From CAYYNP01 sp964472545 (lineage in GTDB: Bacteria; Planctomycetota; Planctomycetia; Pirellulales; Thermoguttaceae), in NCBI GenBank assembly GCA_964472545.1, contig CAYYNP010000010.1:9736-73735 (forward strand): a stretch of 64,000 nt of DNA. The letters are read 5' to 3'. The notes under the pieces are model-generated. The model searched no databases. It was not told where the DNA came from and saw only the letters and a list, made by a program, of their open reading frames with translations. Of the stretch, positions 1-8,929 are shown piece after piece. Position 1 is the first letter of the stretch; each line of letters begins with the position of its first letter. The translations under genes and the position numbers were made by a program.

Positions 1-1
1 C

Positions 2-2290
2 TACGTCGACGACCGCTACGAGAGGGTCGATCTGGCCTTCGGGCGTTCCGACTGGATACCCACGGAAGCCGCCGAGGCGCTGATCCGCAACAACGGGCCC
101 CTATTGGCGTACCTCGCCGGCAAGCCGGGAGCCTTCACCAGCCAGGACCACGATTTCTACCCCGGCGAAACCGTCGAGAAACAACTCATCGTGATCAATA
201 ATTCCCGAGAAACGGTGACGTGCGACTGTCGGTGGTCGCTTGGTCTGCCGGAGGCGATTGTCGGCACCGAGACGATCTCCGTGGCGACGGGGCAGCAGCG
301 GCGCGTTCCGTTGCGTTTCCAATTACCGGAGAATGTGGCTTCCGACGGGTACGAGTTGCGTGTCACCGCCAGATTCAGTACCGGCCAAACGCAAGTGGAT
401 CTCATTCGGATGGACGTCCTGCCGCGGCTAACAGTTTCTCCGGCGGATATCAAGATCGCCGTCTTCGATCCCCGGGGCGAAACGAGCAAGCTGTTGGACG
501 GCATGGGGCTTCCGTACAAGAACGTGGCCCCGGAATCCGATCTGTCGGCATACGACGCGCTAATCGTGGGAAAGGACGCGCTGACGACCTCCGGTCCGAC
601 GCCCGACGTCACGCGCGTTCACGATGGGTTGAAGGTTCTCGTCTTCGAGCAAACTCCGGATGTGCTTCAGGGCAGGTTCGGCTTCCGCGTGGCAACCTAC
701 GGCCTGAGGAGAGTCTTCAAGCGCGTACCGGACCATCCGGTTTTGGCCGGGATTAGCGACGAGCACTTGCGCAATTGGCGCGGCCGGTCGACGATCGTTC
801 CGCCGCGGCTGGAGTACAAGTTGAGTCCCGAATTCAACTACGCGCCGACGGTCCGGTGGTGCGGCATCCCGGTCAGCCGGCTGTGGCGATGCGGCAACCG
901 AGGCAACGTCGCCTCCGTGCTGATCGAGAAGCCGCCGCGCGGCGATTTCCTGCCCATTCTCGACGGCGGATACAGCCTTCAGTACAGCCCGTTGATGGAG
1001 TACCGCGAGGGCAAAGGGATGGTGCTGTTCTGCCAAATGGACGTGACCGGGCGGACCGAAAGCGATCCGGCGGCCGAGACGCTGGCTCGCAACGTGCTCG
1101 ATTACGTCTCGCGGTGGCAACCGTCGCCACAGCGCCAGGCCGTCTACGTTGGTGACGCCGCCGGCAGGGAGCATCTCGAGGCCGCGGGCGTGCGCGTGGG
1201 TGCTTACCGGCGCGGCAAGCTGACCACCGATCAGGTCCTCGTCGTGGGGCGCGGTGGTGGAAAGGAACTGGCCGCCGATGCCGCCGACATCGCCGATTGG
1301 CTCAAAGCGGGAGGGCACATGCTGGCCGTCGGTCTCGACGGGCAGGAGGCCAACGCGTTGCTGCCGATGGACATCGTGATGAAGAACGAAGAACACATCG
1401 CCAGCTACTTCGAGCCGTTCGGCGTGGACTCCTTACTGGCAGGAGTCGGCCCGGCCGACGTTCACAATCCGGCACCCCGCGAGTTGCCCCTGGTGTCGGG
1501 AGACGCTGCCGTCGGAAACGGCGTGTTGGGCAAGGCCGAGGATGCGAACGTCGTCTTCTATCAACTTCCACCGTACGACGTCGGCCAAACGCCGCACAAC
1601 CTCAAGCGGGCCTATCGCCGCACCAGTTTCCTCCTGACGCGGCTCTTGGGAAACATGGGAGTGGCCGGCAGGACGCTGCTTCTGGAGCGGTTTTCGACGC
1701 CGGCGGGCGGCCGTGCCGGGGCCTCCGTGGTGAGAAACGGTGATTTCAGCGCCGACACGGGCCCTGTAGCGGACGACGACGGCGTGCCCGACCACTGGAT
1801 ATTCACGTCCTCGGCATCGGCCACGTGCAGACGCCAGCGGCTGCGCGAAGACGGTACGGCTTGGTCTCTGGTGCTGACGTGTCCGCCCGTCGAAGGCGAC
1901 AAGCGGCCGAGCACCATGCTGGCCCAGCACGACGTTCCCGTTGCGGAAGGTCAGTGGTACCGTATCTCGTTGAAGGCTCGGGCCGAAAGCCTGGCCGCCG
2001 AGAGCGTCTCCATGACCATCACGAACATGGCCACGTGGCGGTCGTTCTTCGAATACCAGCGCTTCGTGCCGAGGCCGGAGTGGCAGCAATTCCGCTTTGA
2101 GGTGCAATCCAACGGCACGGCCGATCACCAAACCCGCCTCCAGATCTGGTTTGCGGGCGTCGGGGGATTATGGCTCTCCGACGTGCGTGTTCAACCCATC
2201 GCGGACCCCACGAAGGGCCGTTGGCTCGAAGGACTCTACCTGGACGCCCCCGAATCGTGGGACGACCCCTATCGATTCTTCCGTTGGTAG
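2..2290 (+). CDS. C-terminal part of a large secreted glycoside-hydrolase-like protein (5' end outside window)
   Basis: The reading frame is open from base 2 without a start, so the true N-terminus lies upstream; an internal TTG at 104 is not a convincing start. The visible 760 or so residues begin with a beta-sandwich-like stretch (a GxxVxKQLIVINNSRE pattern, typical of beta-galactosidase-type accessory domains). Next comes an alpha/beta region resembling a class I glutamine-amidotransferase-like or trehalose-utilisation-like domain (YDALIVGKDAL, then DHPVLAGI). The C-terminus has a CBM-like jelly roll starting near NGDFSADTG and ending in a tryptophan-rich strand. This architecture is known from large secreted carbohydrate-active proteins of planctomycetes and verrucomicrobia. 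No catalytic acid pair can be assigned because the catalytic part is probably off the window. The role in glycan breakdown is inferred from the domain pattern only. Confidence 0.6.
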   Translation, partial: YVDDRYERVDLAFGRSDWIPTEAAEALIRNNGPLLAYLAGKPGAFTSQDHDFYPGETVEKQLIVINNSRETVTCDCRWSLGLPEAIVGTETISVATGQQRRVPLRFQLPENVASDGYELRVTARFSTGQTQVDLIRMDVLPRLTVSPADIKIAVFDPRGETSKLLDGMGLPYKNVAPESDLSAYDALIVGKDALTTSGPTPDVTRVHDGLKVLVFEQTPDVLQGRFGFRVATYGLRRVFKRVPDHPVLAGISDEHLRNWRGRSTIVPPRLEYKLSPEFNYAPTVRWCGIPVSRLWRCGNRGNVASVLIEKPPRGDFLPILDGGYSLQYSPLMEYREGKGMVLFCQMDVTGRTESDPAAETLARNVLDYVSRWQPSPQRQAVYVGDAAGREHLEAAGVRVGAYRRGKLTTDQVLVVGRGGGKELAADAADIADWLKAGGHMLAVGLDGQEANALLPMDIVMKNEEHIASYFEPFGVDSLLAGVGPADVHNPAPRELPLVSGDAAVGNGVLGKAEDANVVFYQLPPYDVGQTPHNLKRAYRRTSFLLTRLLGNMGVAGRTLLLERFSTPAGGRAGASVVRNGDFSADTGPVADDDGVPDHWIFTSSASATCRRQRLREDGTAWSLVLTCPPVEGDKRPSTMLAQHDVPVAEGQWYRISLKARAESLAAESVSMTITNMATWRSFFEYQRFVPRPEWQQFRFEVQSNGTADHQTRLQIWFAGVGGLWLSDVRVQPIADPTKGRWLEGLYLDAPESWDDPYRFFRW

Positions 2291-2413
2291 GCGGCATCGC
2301 ACGGTCGGCACCGTGGCCGCGAGTTGATTCGTAGGTGTCGCGCCTCGACCGTCGGGCGTATCGACGATTTCGAGGACACCCCCACGCGGGCGGGCATAGA
2401 TAGCCCCGGCTTC

Positions 2414-2442
2414 TTGCGGCGGCGGCCCGGGTATCGTATACT
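2414..2442 (+). promoter_or_regulatory. Candidate sigma70-like promoter for the 2502 gene
   Basis: TTGCGG at 2414-2419 and TATACT at 2437-2442 are separated by 17 bases and lie 60 bases before the ATG at 2502. The -10 matches the consensus in five of six positions; the -35 keeps only TTG. Found by eye, not scored. Confidence 0.35.
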
Positions 2443-2447
2443 TGCCG

Positions 2448-2466
2448 GCGGAGGGTATTCCTCCGC
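2448..2466 (+). other. Hairpin at the presumed 5' end of the 2502 transcript
   Basis: GCGGAGG (2448-2454) and CCTCCGC (2460-2466) form a perfect 7-bp stem with a 5-base loop GTATT. It begins about where a transcript from the upstream -10 box would start, so it could be a 5'-terminal stabilising stem-loop. Confidence 0.4.
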
Positions 2467-2501
2467 TAGTCTTTCGAGCACCTATTTGGGAGGGCGATTC
2501 T

Positions 2502-3419
2502 ATGCTCAGTGCACATGCGGCGATACTTCTTTTGTCGGCCACGGTAGGATCGGAGACGGCGTACCGCCCCGTGGCCATTCCGCCCGACTGCGCCGACCTG
2601 CATCTCACGGTACCCGACGACGTGCGGGTTGAGATTCGCGTCGAGCGAAAATGCAAGGACGACGTGCGGCACGACTTCAGCGGCTCGCGACGCCGGCATT
2701 TCAGGATTCGCGGCTTGAAGGCGAACGAGCCCTATCGGGTCCAGATTATCGCAACCCGTCTGCCGCAGTCCGGCGATGGCTGTCAGCCGTCGTTAGCTCC
2801 AAGATACATACAAGTCATGGCAGGCAGTCCACGGTTCTACACAATCTACCCGGAAGAAATGGAGGTTTCGCAAACCGCCGAAGAGAAGAAGCCGTCGTAT
2901 GTATTCCTGTCCAACGCGGCCGTCAAGAAACCGTCTGCGAACCAGATCCTCTTCGATTCGACCGCACAGCTCACCGCGACCATCGAGAAGGACGACGACG
3001 AAGGCCGTCTCCGCTTCCGCCAGGTGACCGACGACCATCCCGAGAACTTGGAGGCCTTTCGCCTGATCCACAAGTTCACCTACTCGCCCGACTACTTGCC
3101 CGACGAAGGCACGGACGAGTGTAAAGGCGAATTGGTGCTGATTCTGAAATGGGACGGTGAGAAAGAGGGGGAGAAGAGGAGCCACACGATCGAAGAAGAC
3201 GTCGACGTCGAGTTCGAGTACGACGGGAAACAAGGCACGCTGACCAAAGACTCTTTGGACAATATCCGCGGGGCGCTGATGGAGATCGACGAAGACTTCC
3301 GCAACGAGTTCCTGCTTGCCGACGAGCCCTCGGAAGTGTACGTTCACTGTATCGTGAAGTTCAAAGACGCCCCGGCAATCCCCGTTCAGGGGAGGGTGAC
3401 GATTCGGATCGTGGAGTAG
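2502..3419 (+). CDS. Secreted protein of unknown function, acidic C-terminal half
   Basis: I do not recognise the family with confidence. The ATG at 2502 is preceded by GGGAGGG at 2488-2494 with normal spacing and starts a short hydrophobic stretch (MLSAHAAILLLSATVG), so export is likely; an earlier in-frame start at 2442 lies on the candidate -10 box and is less likely. The product is 305 residues. Residues 25-80 (LTVPDDVRVEI, then RRRHFRIRGL) loosely resemble the planctomycete TIGR03000 extracellular domain, a weak similarity judged by eye. The C-terminal half is rich in Asp, Glu and Lys and looks like beta-strand sequence (VDVEFEYDGK). The next gene follows after 84 bases on the same strand, so the two may be cotranscribed. 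Confidence 0.7.
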   Translation: MLSAHAAILLLSATVGSETAYRPVAIPPDCADLHLTVPDDVRVEIRVERKCKDDVRHDFSGSRRRHFRIRGLKANEPYRVQIIATRLPQSGDGCQPSLAPRYIQVMAGSPRFYTIYPEEMEVSQTAEEKKPSYVFLSNAAVKKPSANQILFDSTAQLTATIEKDDDEGRLRFRQVTDDHPENLEAFRLIHKFTYSPDYLPDEGTDECKGELVLILKWDGEKEGEKRSHTIEEDVDVEFEYDGKQGTLTKDSLDNIRGALMEIDEDFRNEFLLADEPSEVYVHCIVKFKDAPAIPVQGRVTIRIVE

Positions 3420-3503
3420 GGACGGCGTGGGTGGACTGTTGATATGGCGTTTGTTTTGCGTTTGTCTCAGTTTTTGACCGTTTCTTGACAAGGAGGAATA
3501 GTG

Positions 3504-3806
3504 ATGGCTAAGAAGAGAGCCCCGAATCCCAGGCCGGCGGCAGCGACAATCACCAAACAGCAGGTTGAAGATGCGATTGTCGCGTGCCTCCGACAGGTCC
3601 AGGGTGTCGCACTGGTCGACACTCTCGACGAATGCGTGTGGAAGGAGTCCTTTGATGGTCGGTCATCCGAAGAAGAGGAGGAGTTCTACAAGCACTTCAG
3701 CGCCATCATTCTCGCCGCAATGAAGTGCAAGTGCAGAAAGAACAAGTTCCGATTCACCCTCCGCGATGGAGAGCTGTTCATCTTCCTTGGCTACGTTACC
3801 GAGTGA
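3504..3806 (+). CDS. Small cytoplasmic protein of unknown function
   Basis: A 100-residue protein with no signal peptide. The ATG at 3504 is placed 7 bases after a strong AAGGAGG ribosome binding site (3490-3496); a GTG directly before it (3501) would add one residue. The first 15 residues are basic and proline/alanine-rich (KKRAPNPRPAAA). The rest is an acidic alpha/beta-looking domain with an Asp/Glu cluster near residue 55 and a C-terminal pair of short strands (FRFTLRDGELFIFLGY). No known family is recognised. It follows the secreted 2502 protein and is converging with the secretin-like gene. Confidence that it is a real gene is good because of the ribosome binding site and clean amino-acid composition. 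Confidence 0.7.
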   Translation: MAKKRAPNPRPAAATITKQQVEDAIVACLRQVQGVALVDTLDECVWKESFDGRSSEEEEEFYKHFSAIILAAMKCKCRKNKFRFTLRDGELFIFLGYVTE

Positions 3807-3827
3807 ATTCCGTTGACGTGCGGAATT
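3806..3827 (+). terminator. Hairpin directly after the 3504 gene, between convergent genes
   Basis: AATTCCG (3806-3812) and CGGAATT (3821-3827) form a perfect 7-bp stem with an 8-base loop immediately at the stop codon. No T-run follows, so termination is only inferred from the position between convergent genes. Confidence 0.3.
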
Positions 3828-3903
3828 GTGGTCGCCCATTCGAGGATGAGCAACAGCCATGGGGTCGCAGTCGATTCGCTACGACCCGGTGGCCACTCTC
3901 AAC

Positions 3904-6900
3904 TCAACGGGCATACTGCGGCCCACTTTCCCGCTCGGCCGTCCGGATACGCAACTCCGTGGGTGGACTCCCGCCCGCAGGCGGTCTTGTGGAAGGCTGC
4001 GGTTGCCGATAGCGGGACTGGAGCGTATTCACTCCCTGCGGTTTTTGCGGGCTCGACGGAGGCTTAGGGATCTCTTGCTGCCGAGGTATCGCCCTGTCTT
4101 CGGCGCTTGGCCACGTGGGAGCCGCACGCCCCGTTGCGCCGTATTCCCCGGGGACGATCTCCTCGAACCGAATCGGGTTTCGCGTGCGGGGATCGTAGGG
4201 CGGCTCTTGCATGTCGACCGGACGACGGTCGGGGATCCGGAATCCGCGGCCGGACGGGTCTTCGAGTTGCTCGGCGTCCTTCTCGATGTAACCGCCCGGG
4301 TGATACGGCGAGGGCTCTGAGTGCGGGTGATACAGTCCGGGGCGGTAGTGCTGGGGCGTGCGGTGCTCGATGTCGAGCATCTCGTCGACGCGCTCCGTCG
4401 TGGCGTCGAAGATCGAGTTAGTGAGCGTCTTGTAGCGGCCCCGCACCACGTGCTCCGCGTCGCGGACCGAAACGTGGTCGATATCGACCACGCTCGAGGC
4501 CCAGCGGAGACCCATCAGGTCGAACACGGTCGGATAGACGGTCGACTGTGCCAGGATGATATTCTCCTGGATCGACGACTGGTCGCTGGGCAACGGCCGA
4601 AACAGCAGCCCTACGACCGGCACGTCCTGCAATCCCTGCACGCCCTGCGAGGTCCGTGCGACTTTCAGCGCGACCTGGTAACGGCTGACTTCCCGCAACT
4701 CGAAGCTGGAGGTCTGCACCTGGGTCTTGATGAAGTGCCGCTTGATCCGGCCGAGGTGTTTTTCGTCGGCCCGGACCGGCTCGCGGACGTTGGTGGTGTA
4801 CATATAGAAGAAGTCGTAGACGATCGAGTTTCCGTCGGGCTGGATCACCGGGCGGACCTCGTAGCCGGTGCCGGTCTCGATCTTGTAGATCGCCGGGTCC
4901 TGGATCAGGGCCTCCAGCGCCGAGCCAAGTTCCCGCTCGCCGTCCTGGTTCACGCCCATCTGGCTTTCGTCGGGGCTGTTGGGCAAACCCGGCACGAGGC
5001 TCTGAACCTTGGTCGGGATCGGCCCGCCGCCCATCATCTTCACGGCGGATATGAACGTGGGGTCGTTCAACAACGCGCCCATGTCCTCGGTCACCGCCTT
5101 GGCGTTTTTGAGAATCTCCTGGAAGAGGATGTCCCGCTTGGGCAGGTCGAACTCCATCGTGGCCTGCGGCACGACCGTGGCGAAGGTCCGATTGTTTGTC
5201 AGAATCGAGGTCCGCTCGACGGCGCCCAGGGTCACGTCCCACTGCCGCGAGGCCTCGCGGATGCGGACGAAGGCCGGGTCGTAGAACTGCACCTTGAAAT
5301 CGTCCTCCAAGGCGATCGAAAGCCGCTTGAGATAGTCGTCCATCGTGGCGATGCGGGCGCGCGTGCCTTCGAGGATGTCCATGTACTTCTCTTGATGCTC
5401 GTCGATCAGGTGGTCCAGCAGCTTGTTGCGGTCGAAGTCTGCCCGCGTTCTGGCCAGGAAGTGCTCGGCCTGCGCATGCTGCAGATCCGCAGAATGATAG
5501 CTCAGCGCTTGCGTGCGCGCCTCCCCCGCCGCCTTCCGAAGGCCGTCAAACCGTTCATGCAGCAACGAGGCAAGATAGGTCGTCAACTGCTGGCCCACCT
5601 GAGTCACCTTTCGCCAGTCAAACGTACGGACGTCGGCAACTTCGCCAAACTCGGCAGTGAGACGCTCAATCGTCGCCCAGAATGCCTCCGTTATGTGGGC
5701 GTACTCCTCGTAGTTGTATCTGGCTGCGTGCAAAGCCAAATTGAAACTGATGAACTTCCAACTTGTCTTACTAGGCATCTCCTCTTCCAAGCCGTCGATG
5801 ATTGCAGTACTGTGCCGTTTGACACGAGCGAGGGCCCCCGTCGCCTTTCCATAGTGCTTTTCACCCTCGGCTGAATGGGGGCTGACATCGCGAAGTCGGT
5901 CAACGAAACTCGCGAGACGAGTGAGTTCTTCAACGGCCGAACGCACATCCTGGACAAATCGCTCTTGCTCCGTCTCTGATGCCACGTGAAGCCTCCTCAT
6001 GTCAGATTCCATTGCAGTGGCAAGTTCTGCAAGCTGAGCGGGAGACAGACCTTCGGTTGACGGGAGTGCCTTGAGCAAGGCGGAACCGAATGCCGCAGAA
6101 CCGGGCAGAGGACGCAATGCCAACAACGACCGATCGCAGACCGCGACGGATTGTTCGACAAGCGTCCGCGCTTCCAGCACTGCCACTTGAAGCTCGCCGA
6201 TTGCCTCGGTGACCGCTGAGCTTGTGGTGAATCGTGCTTCTCGAACCTCTCCGGCCCTCAGAAGTACGTCGTTGCGCAGTTCGGCACGCATGTCCGCTTC
6301 TTCTTTGAAGCTCTCCTCCCGCTCGTCCTCCACCAGCGCCCGTTCCATCACCCGCTGCTTGAGTTCCATCTCGGTGACCATCCGTGCCTTGTAGATCTGC
6401 GCCAGCCGGATGAACTCGCGTTGCGTGGCGTTCATCGTATCGCCGTGCGGCGTGTGGGGATTGCACGTGTCGGCGGCGGCGTAGTTGAAAAAGGCCAGCA
6501 GGTTGCTGAAGTGGTAGCGTTGCCGGGCGTTGCGGAAGCAGGCCTCGAGCGTGTTGGCCTCGATGCGGGCCTTCTCCGCCACCGGCAGGTGGTTGCGGTT
6601 CCAGTGGGGAAAGAGCTTCTGCGTGCGATGGGGCCGCATCTCGCTCGAGGCACGGTAGTGGAACTCGGCCTGCGGCAACTCCGAATGGGCCAGCTCCATG
6701 AATCGGGTCAGAATGTCCTGACGCACGTCGTTCTTCGCCAACGCCAGAACGAACAGTGCGTTGTGCAGGCCGGTGGTGTCCATCGAGTGCAACGAGAGCA
6801 CTTTGTTCTCCGTACGGAGGAACTCGGAGTCCATCTCGTAAAGCTCGTCGATGAAGTCGCGGCCGAAGAACTCGTAAAGGTATCGGCGGTCGCGATCGGT

Positions 6901-8865
6901 CTGGTAGTGACTCTCGTTGTAGTGGTTGGCGGCGATTTCGTCGGCCTTCCACTGGATCGCCTTGCGCAGCAACATCAACGATTGGGCCGTAAGGAAGCGG
7001 CCCAGGCCCAGGTTGGCGTCGACCAGCCCGATCGGCTTCTCCAGGCGGTCGCCGCGCTCGCCGTTGAGTTGCACGGTGATCACGTCGACGCGGACCTGTC
7101 CCAAAGGCGTGTCGATGCGGTGGATCATGTCGCGGATCTTGTCGATCCCCTTGCGCGGCCCGCGGAGTTGCAGCACGCCCTCGCCGATCACGCTGATCGA
7201 GACCTGGGCCACCGGGTCGACGGAGTTTTTCAGTGCCGGGGCGTAGGTATCGGGATCGGTCTCCTCGGCGGCGACCTTCCGGCGGAAGGCCTCTTCATGG
7301 GCACGGTCTTCTTCGGCCGTCTTCTGCTGGGCCGCTTCGTTCGTCTCATAAGCCCGCTGCCGTTGCTGGTTGACGTGGCCCTCGATCTGTTGCATCTGAG
7401 CGAACGAGTCGTTCACCGCCTTGGCGGTCTCAGCCGATAGCGTGACCAGGGCCTTTCGTAGGTCGTTTCGTTCCGCCTTGAGTTCCTCTTGTTTGGCCGT
7501 CCCAAGGTTGGGTGTTCCGAGTTCCTCGTTGATCTCGGCGATCCGGCGTCGCATCTGTTCCTCGCGCGCCGGCAATTGCGCCGCCCAGGCTTGAACGGCT
7601 TGGTAGTTCTGTTGGGCTGCGACCAGATCGTGTTCCAAGCGGCGCAGGTCTTCGGCAATGTGATAGGCCTCACGTTCCTTGTGCCGGCGTTCGTCGGTCA
7701 GTTCGTTGGCCCGGTTGCGAGCGTCCGCAGCCCGGCGTTGTTCCAGATCGACCGCCGCCCGATTGTACGACTTGGCCGTGCGGTTGATGATCTGCGCCAG
7801 ACGGTGGGCGTCGCGGAAATAGTAGAGCCGCACCACGCGGGTCTCGACGTGGTCCGAAGGATTCCATCTGCGTTCGGTCTCCGGCTGCGAGGCCGTGGGA
7901 AGATACTCCGGGAACTCGACGTGCCGACCGGTCTCTCGCTCGGGAAACGACGTGAAGAAGCCGTATTGGTCCTTTCCTTGGTCGCCTTCGCCACCGGCGT
8001 GGTTTCCCGCAAGATCGGTCAGGATCGTTGTGGTTGGCGGCGGCGGCGTGCTTTCCGCCGGCGTGGTGCTTGCGGCGGGCGTGGTGTTTGCGGCCTTCGC
8101 AGCGCTGGCGCCTCGTACCGTGACACGATACTGACCCGTGATCAGCCGTCCTAAGAACAACCTCACGACGTTTCCGTTGTGGACGACTTGATTGTCGAGG
8201 GTCGTCGGCCGGGCGGTGAAGCCGCCGTTGGCGTCGGCAACCTCGATCAGGTAGGTCGTCCCCTTCTTAGCAGTCTCCGGGTCGAGATCATCGTCGTCGA
8301 ATCGAAGCACGAGAACGGAGCCGATTTCCGCTTGCCCGGTGAGAGTCGTCTCTCGCAGCACCGGACCTTTCGTGTCGATCTCGAATTCCTCTGGGACCTG
8401 ACTCTCCTGATACTCCTCCGGCGCGGCGGGTTCCCATGTCGCGCTGATCGTCTGAAGACCCTGGTCGACGAGCTTGTCAAACGGCTTCTTGCTATCCGCG
8501 AACGTCACTTCGAGCTTTTTGTCATTCCGACTCGGATCGGCGGAAAAGGGGACGACGATCGTCTCGCGGTTCGCCAAGAGCGTCAGCTTCCCCTCATGGT
8601 CGGCGTGCTCAACATCGCTGACCACGAGCTTCAGGTCGGTGTCAACATACTCGCGCTTGCTGAACAAGCGATCGCTGGTTGCCGTGCCGCCATCGTGGAT
8701 GGATAACACGAGCGGTTTGACCAACTTGGTTCGTGACGTGGGGGTCGCACCGGGCGCCGCAGCGCCGCCGCTGCCGAATTCCGGCCAGACGACCGCCCAG
8801 CCGATCAGCCCCAGAGCTATGACCGCGACAAACGAGAAAAGTTGGTTCTTTCGAGCGCGAGCCAT
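3904..8865 (-). CDS. Very large secretin-like envelope protein with long coiled-coil and central insertion
   Basis: A 1653-residue protein. The ATG at 8865 follows GGAGGAG at good spacing and starts a basic stretch plus one hydrophobic helix (LFSFVAVIALGLIGWAVVW). Longer in-frame starts would overlap the next gene. In order it has: Ig/Ca-binding-like strands to about residue 270; a Thr/Ala/Pro linker; a Glu/Arg/Ala-rich coiled coil at about 350-530; a secretin N1-like motif near 545-610 (LQLRGPRKGIDKIRDMIHRI followed by VRVDVITVQL); about 800 residues of mostly helical insertion; and a secretin-gate-like C-terminal motif near 1415 (DVPVVGLLFRP). The last 150 residues are proline-rich. The order matches type II/IV secretins (GspD/PilQ), but ordinary secretins are 500-750 residues. 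Two secreted proteins of unknown function precede it on the same strand. Outer-membrane pore function is inference. Confidence 0.65.
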   Translation of the reverse strand: MARARKNQLFSFVAVIALGLIGWAVVWPEFGSGGAAAPGATPTSRTKLVKPLVLSIHDGGTATSDRLFSKREYVDTDLKLVVSDVEHADHEGKLTLLANRETIVVPFSADPSRNDKKLEVTFADSKKPFDKLVDQGLQTISATWEPAAPEEYQESQVPEEFEIDTKGPVLRETTLTGQAEIGSVLVLRFDDDDLDPETAKKGTTYLIEVADANGGFTARPTTLDNQVVHNGNVVRLFLGRLITGQYRVTVRGASAAKAANTTPAASTTPAESTPPPPTTTILTDLAGNHAGGEGDQGKDQYGFFTSFPERETGRHVEFPEYLPTASQPETERRWNPSDHVETRVVRLYYFRDAHRLAQIINRTAKSYNRAAVDLEQRRAADARNRANELTDERRHKEREAYHIAEDLRRLEHDLVAAQQNYQAVQAWAAQLPAREEQMRRRIAEINEELGTPNLGTAKQEELKAERNDLRKALVTLSAETAKAVNDSFAQMQQIEGHVNQQRQRAYETNEAAQQKTAEEDRAHEEAFRRKVAAEETDPDTYAPALKNSVDPVAQVSISVIGEGVLQLRGPRKGIDKIRDMIHRIDTPLGQVRVDVITVQLNGERGDRLEKPIGLVDANLGLGRFLTAQSLMLLRKAIQWKADEIAANHYNESHYQTDRDRRYLYEFFGRDFIDELYEMDSEFLRTENKVLSLHSMDTTGLHNALFVLALAKNDVRQDILTRFMELAHSELPQAEFHYRASSEMRPHRTQKLFPHWNRNHLPVAEKARIEANTLEACFRNARQRYHFSNLLAFFNYAAADTCNPHTPHGDTMNATQREFIRLAQIYKARMVTEMELKQRVMERALVEDEREESFKEEADMRAELRNDVLLRAGEVREARFTTSSAVTEAIGELQVAVLEARTLVEQSVAVCDRSLLALRPLPGSAAFGSALLKALPSTEGLSPAQLAELATAMESDMRRLHVASETEQERFVQDVRSAVEELTRLASFVDRLRDVSPHSAEGEKHYGKATGALARVKRHSTAIIDGLEEEMPSKTSWKFISFNLALHAARYNYEEYAHITEAFWATIERLTAEFGEVADVRTFDWRKVTQVGQQLTTYLASLLHERFDGLRKAAGEARTQALSYHSADLQHAQAEHFLARTRADFDRNKLLDHLIDEHQEKYMDILEGTRARIATMDDYLKRLSIALEDDFKVQFYDPAFVRIREASRQWDVTLGAVERTSILTNNRTFATVVPQATMEFDLPKRDILFQEILKNAKAVTEDMGALLNDPTFISAVKMMGGGPIPTKVQSLVPGLPNSPDESQMGVNQDGERELGSALEALIQDPAIYKIETGTGYEVRPVIQPDGNSIVYDFFYMYTTNVREPVRADEKHLGRIKRHFIKTQVQTSSFELREVSRYQVALKVARTSQGVQGLQDVPVVGLLFRPLPSDQSSIQENIILAQSTVYPTVFDLMGLRWASSVVDIDHVSVRDAEHVVRGRYKTLTNSIFDATTERVDEMLDIEHRTPQHYRPGLYHPHSEPSPYHPGGYIEKDAEQLEDPSGRGFRIPDRRPVDMQEPPYDPRTRNPIRFEEIVPGEYGATGRAAPTWPSAEDRAIPRQQEIPKPPSSPQKPQGVNTLQSRYRQPQPSTRPPAGGSPPTELRIRTAERESGPQYAR

Positions 8866-8929
8866 GGCTTTCTCCTCCGTGAGAACTGGCTGTTGGCGAT
8901 TCGATTCGACGAACGGGCTGCGAGCAGCC

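Noticed and set aside
4321..5874. Plus-strand frame of 517 codons opposite the secretin-like gene
   Set aside because: His/Arg/Val-rich composition and no domain; the minus-strand gene has coiled-coil and secretin motifs and a good start.
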